From Bin34 sp965219935 (lineage in GTDB: Bacteria; Chloroflexota; Anaerolineae; Caldilineales; Caldilineaceae): a stretch of DNA of 64,000 bases. The notes beneath the pieces were generated by a model, which worked only from the letters and a program-made list of their open reading frames with translations, did not search any database and was not told where the DNA came from. The number at the start of each line of letters is the position of its first letter. Position 1 is the stretch's first letter. Location: the NCBI GenBank assembly GCA_965219935.1, contig CBDCOU010000003.1:2728001-2792000 (forward strand). The letters run 5' to 3'. The translations under genes and the position numbers were made by a program. Positions 61,585 to 64,000 of this stretch are shown here, in pieces.

Positions 61585-63786
61585 ATGAACCAAGATCCCC
61601 AGGACCTCTTTCAGGCCGAAGCCGCCGAACGCCGCCAGCAGCAATCGCCGCTGGCCAACCGCATGCGTCCGTTAACGCTGGACGATTATGTTGGGCAGGA
61701 ACACATCATCGGCCCCGGCCGGCTGCTGCGACGGTCCATTGAAGCCGACCAGCTGTCGTCACTGATCCTCTATGGGCCTCCGGGCACCGGCAAGACCACG
61801 CTGGCCAGTGTCATTGCCAACACCTCCAGCAGCGCCTTTGTCACACTCAATGCCGTCCTGGCCGGGGTCAAGGTGCTGCGCGAGGAAATCGAGGCCGCCG
61901 GACACCGGTTTGCCTATCGACAGCAGCGAACTACCCTGTTTGTGGACGAAGTCCACCGATGGAACAAGGCCCAGCAGGATGCCCTGCTGCCCCACGTGGA
62001 GAACGGCGCCATCATCTTCATCGGCGCCACCACGGAAAATCCGTTCTTCGAGGTCATCAAGCCCCTGGTCAGCCGCAGCCGGGTCTTTCAGTTGCGGCCA
62101 CTGGACGACGACGCGGTCTCAACGCTCCTGACCCGCGCCCTCGAGGATCCGGTCAACGGGTTCGGTGGCCGGCCGGTTGAGTTGGAGGATGAAGCGCGCG
62201 AGCACCTGGTGCACATGGCCAACGGCGACGCGCGCAGTGCCCTGAACGCCCTGGAGCTGGCCGTGAACACCACGGCCGCAGGCCAGGACGGCGTGATCCG
62301 GATTGACCTGGCCACGGCCGAGGAATCGATTCAGCGGCGGGCCGTCCTCTATGACAAGCAGGGGGATGTCCACTACGACGCCGTCTCCGCATTCATCAAG
62401 TCCCTGCGCGGCTCCGACCCGGACGCAGCCCTCTACTGGGGCGCCAAGATGATCTATGCCGGTGAGGATCCCTCCTTCCTGTTCCGGCGCATGGCCATTT
62501 TGGCGAGCGAAGACATCGGACTGGCCGATCCGCAGGCAGTCGCCGTGGTGGAAAGCTGCTGGAGTCTGTTCAACCGCATTGGCCTGCCCGAAGGCCTGTA
62601 TCCTCTCTCGCAAGCCATTCTCTACCTGGCCACGGCCCCCAAATCCAATTCGGCGATGGCACTGTTTGCCGCCCTGGAGGCGGTGGAGCAGGAGAAGGAC
62701 CAGGAGGTTCCGACCTCGCTCAAGGACGGCAACCGGGATGCCACGGCCTTTGGACACGGTACCGGCTATCTGTATCCCCATGCCTATCGCGACCACTGGG
62801 TAGCCCAGCAATACCTGCCGGCCGGGTTGGAAGGCCGGGTCTTCTTTGAACCGGGAGCCCTTGGCCACGAAGCTGCCATTCGGGACCAGGTCTTGCGCCG
62901 TCGGGAGGAGTTGCTGGCCGCGATACCGGAACAAGCCGATACACCTGCCGAAGGCATCACCTACTCACCCGAAGATCCGGACCGCGAGGACTGGCTGCGC
63001 CGCGCCGGCAACGCCGGCAGCCATCATTTGGGAACGGTGCGGGATGCGATCTGCACGCGCGCCGGCATGCAGCGCCATGACCGAGTGCTTGTTGTGCGCG
63101 CAGACAACGGCCTGCTCTTGGCCGAAGCCTGTCGCGCCGTGCCGGAGGGCGGGGTGTGGGGGCAGGTTTCGTCTCCCAAGACGGCTGCCGGACTGAATCT
63201 CCGCTACAGCGAACTCCCCGAGCTGGATCAACCCGTGCTTACCTCAAGCCTGGAGGAATTGGAGCCTGAACTCCGGTTCGAGCGCGTGTTGGGGATGGAC
63301 ATGCTGGGTGGCCCGCAGGAAGCCGAAGATCTCCTGTCCGCTCTGGCCAAAGTCCTGGCCAGCGGCGGCCGCATGGTCTTCAGCCAGTCCCTCCCGCTGA
63401 TGGGCCAACGAGTTCACAGTCTCCTCGACTTCCGGGCAGAGGATAAGCTGGGCACGCTCCTGCGGGAGGTTGAGGAGAACCTATGGACCAACCATCCCAA
63501 CCCCTCCCTACGCTGGACCGAGGCGGCCCTCCGCGATCTGCTGGCGCGCCTTCCTTTGTTAGCCGAGATCGAACTGCTGGAGACGGTCGACCGGCGTTTT
63601 GTCTCGGTTAAGGAGATCAGGGCCTGGCTCAATCCGCAGAGTGCACTGGGAGCCGTCCTAGGCCACAGCGGATTGTCAGCCGACGAACTGGCGGAGTTGT
63701 CCCTGCGCATGGAACGGGAGCTGGGCAACCAAACCGTTCCCTGGCAACGCCTGACGGTCCTGGTTACAGCCAAGCATCGACCATAA
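61585..63786 (+). CDS. rarA: RarA/MgsA-type AAA ATPase fused to a methyltransferase-like domain
   Basis: 733 residues. The first ~440 are RarA (replication-associated recombination protein, clamp-loader-like AAA, acting at stalled forks): LTLDDYVGQEHIIGPGRLLR, Walker A GPPGTGKTT, Walker B TLFVDEVHRWNKAQQDALLP, sensor GATTENPFFEV, KSLRGSDPDAALYWGAKMI, ASEDIGLADP, and the tail YPHAYRDHWVAQQYLP. The C-terminal ~290 residues (HHLGTVRDAICTRAGMQRHD, VLVVRADNGLLLAEACRAVP, LASGGRMVFSQSLPL) look like a degenerate methyltransferase-type fold. A RarA-plus-unknown-domain fusion is known from Cyanobacteria and some Chloroflexota. The start is chosen where RarA similarity begins. Confidence 0.92.
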   Translation: MNQDPQDLFQAEAAERRQQQSPLANRMRPLTLDDYVGQEHIIGPGRLLRRSIEADQLSSLILYGPPGTGKTTLASVIANTSSSAFVTLNAVLAGVKVLREEIEAAGHRFAYRQQRTTLFVDEVHRWNKAQQDALLPHVENGAIIFIGATTENPFFEVIKPLVSRSRVFQLRPLDDDAVSTLLTRALEDPVNGFGGRPVELEDEAREHLVHMANGDARSALNALELAVNTTAAGQDGVIRIDLATAEESIQRRAVLYDKQGDVHYDAVSAFIKSLRGSDPDAALYWGAKMIYAGEDPSFLFRRMAILASEDIGLADPQAVAVVESCWSLFNRIGLPEGLYPLSQAILYLATAPKSNSAMALFAALEAVEQEKDQEVPTSLKDGNRDATAFGHGTGYLYPHAYRDHWVAQQYLPAGLEGRVFFEPGALGHEAAIRDQVLRRREELLAAIPEQADTPAEGITYSPEDPDREDWLRRAGNAGSHHLGTVRDAICTRAGMQRHDRVLVVRADNGLLLAEACRAVPEGGVWGQVSSPKTAAGLNLRYSELPELDQPVLTSSLEELEPELRFERVLGMDMLGGPQEAEDLLSALAKVLASGGRMVFSQSLPLMGQRVHSLLDFRAEDKLGTLLREVEENLWTNHPNPSLRWTEAALRDLLARLPLLAEIELLETVDRRFVSVKEIRAWLNPQSALGAVLGHSGLSADELAELSLRMERELGNQTVPWQRLTVLVTAKHRP

Positions 63787-63965
63787 CGACCACAGCACAC
63801 GACATGGTCCAGCCAAGCATCGGGCCACAGGCGCCCATTGCCGTTCCGGCACGCCGGGACCGCCCAAAAAGCACACAACCCACCAGGGTTGCAAGCGACC
63901 TTGGCGGGTTGCAGCCTCGCATCAGGTGGATAGCGTGAATGACACCACCGACTGGAAAGAGTGAC

Positions 63966-64000
63966 ATGAAGTTCCGCCTGCGCATCAAGTGGAGTGAAGA
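63966..64000 (+). CDS. Start of a gene cut by the window end
   Basis: ATG 63966 preceded by GGAAAGAGTGAC; the open frame reads MKFRLRIKWSE and continues past the window. Too short for any assignment. Confidence 0.35.
   Translation, partial: MKFRLRIKWSE

Noticed and set aside
1..64000. tRNA, rRNA, riboswitch or CRISPR features
   Set aside because: I looked for tRNA T-loop patterns, conserved rRNA stretches, cobalamin-box sequence near cobS and repeat-spacer arrays and saw none; a covariance-model scan would be decisive.

Overview
The window is a high-GC bacterial chromosome segment. Its substrate-binding proteins carry twin-arginine lipoprotein signals followed by Ala/Pro-rich linkers. There are many unlinked Dpp/MalFG-type ABC transporters, a phytanoyl-CoA dioxygenase, a CocE hydrolase, a D-aminoacylase and a RarA protein with a long C-terminal extension. 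This mix suggests a Chloroflexota member, perhaps Caldilineales-like. That is an inference from gene style; no rRNA or other marker gene is visible.

Layout. 1-2.8 kb: end of a peptide ABC transporter operon (permease, two ATPases). 3.1-6.4 kb: a small membrane protein, a lone AbiEii-type nucleotidyltransferase and a methyltransferase. 6.5-11.5 kb: a sugar ABC transporter (binding protein and two permeases, no ATPase) beside a sialidase-like protein. 11.9-12.9 kb: a secreted protein with five His/Cys-rich repeats. 13.7-17.4 kb: a second peptide ABC operon without ATPases. 18.1-18.5 kb: an orphan FitA-like antitoxin behind a large palindrome. 18.7-23.1 kb: a minus-strand gene set (amidohydrolase, beta-propeller, homocysteine methyltransferase-like, CobS, CobC-like), divergent from a phytanoyl-CoA dioxygenase. 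24.2-29.8 kb: a tightly coupled partner-switching signalling operon (STAS, receiver-PP2C, RsbW-like kinase, amino-acid-type binding lipoprotein, histidine kinase).

29.8-43.2 kb is a metal-uptake region. A Nik/Dpp-like operon and a ZnuACB operon diverge from a shared, inverted leader into which an ISAs1-like element is inserted. A decayed znuB copy lies at the far end of the Nik-like operon. Downstream of ZnuACB are a COG0523 GTPase, a WD40 protein and an unrecognised partner. A third copy of the leader precedes a small membrane protein. About 43-59.5 kb is an accessory region with IS remnants, two loci visibly poorer in GC, and ordinary catabolic genes between them. The first locus is a single large protein joining a sacsin/Hsp90-like ATPase to an SF2 helicase. 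The second is a two-gene operon of a Cdc48-like AAA ATPase and a DUF6414-like protein. Both are candidates for undescribed genome-defence systems. The window ends with an SDR/DUF2867-like protein, rarA, and a truncated decayed copy of the rarA 5' end upstream of them.

Protein families were recognised from motifs read by eye; no database search was run.
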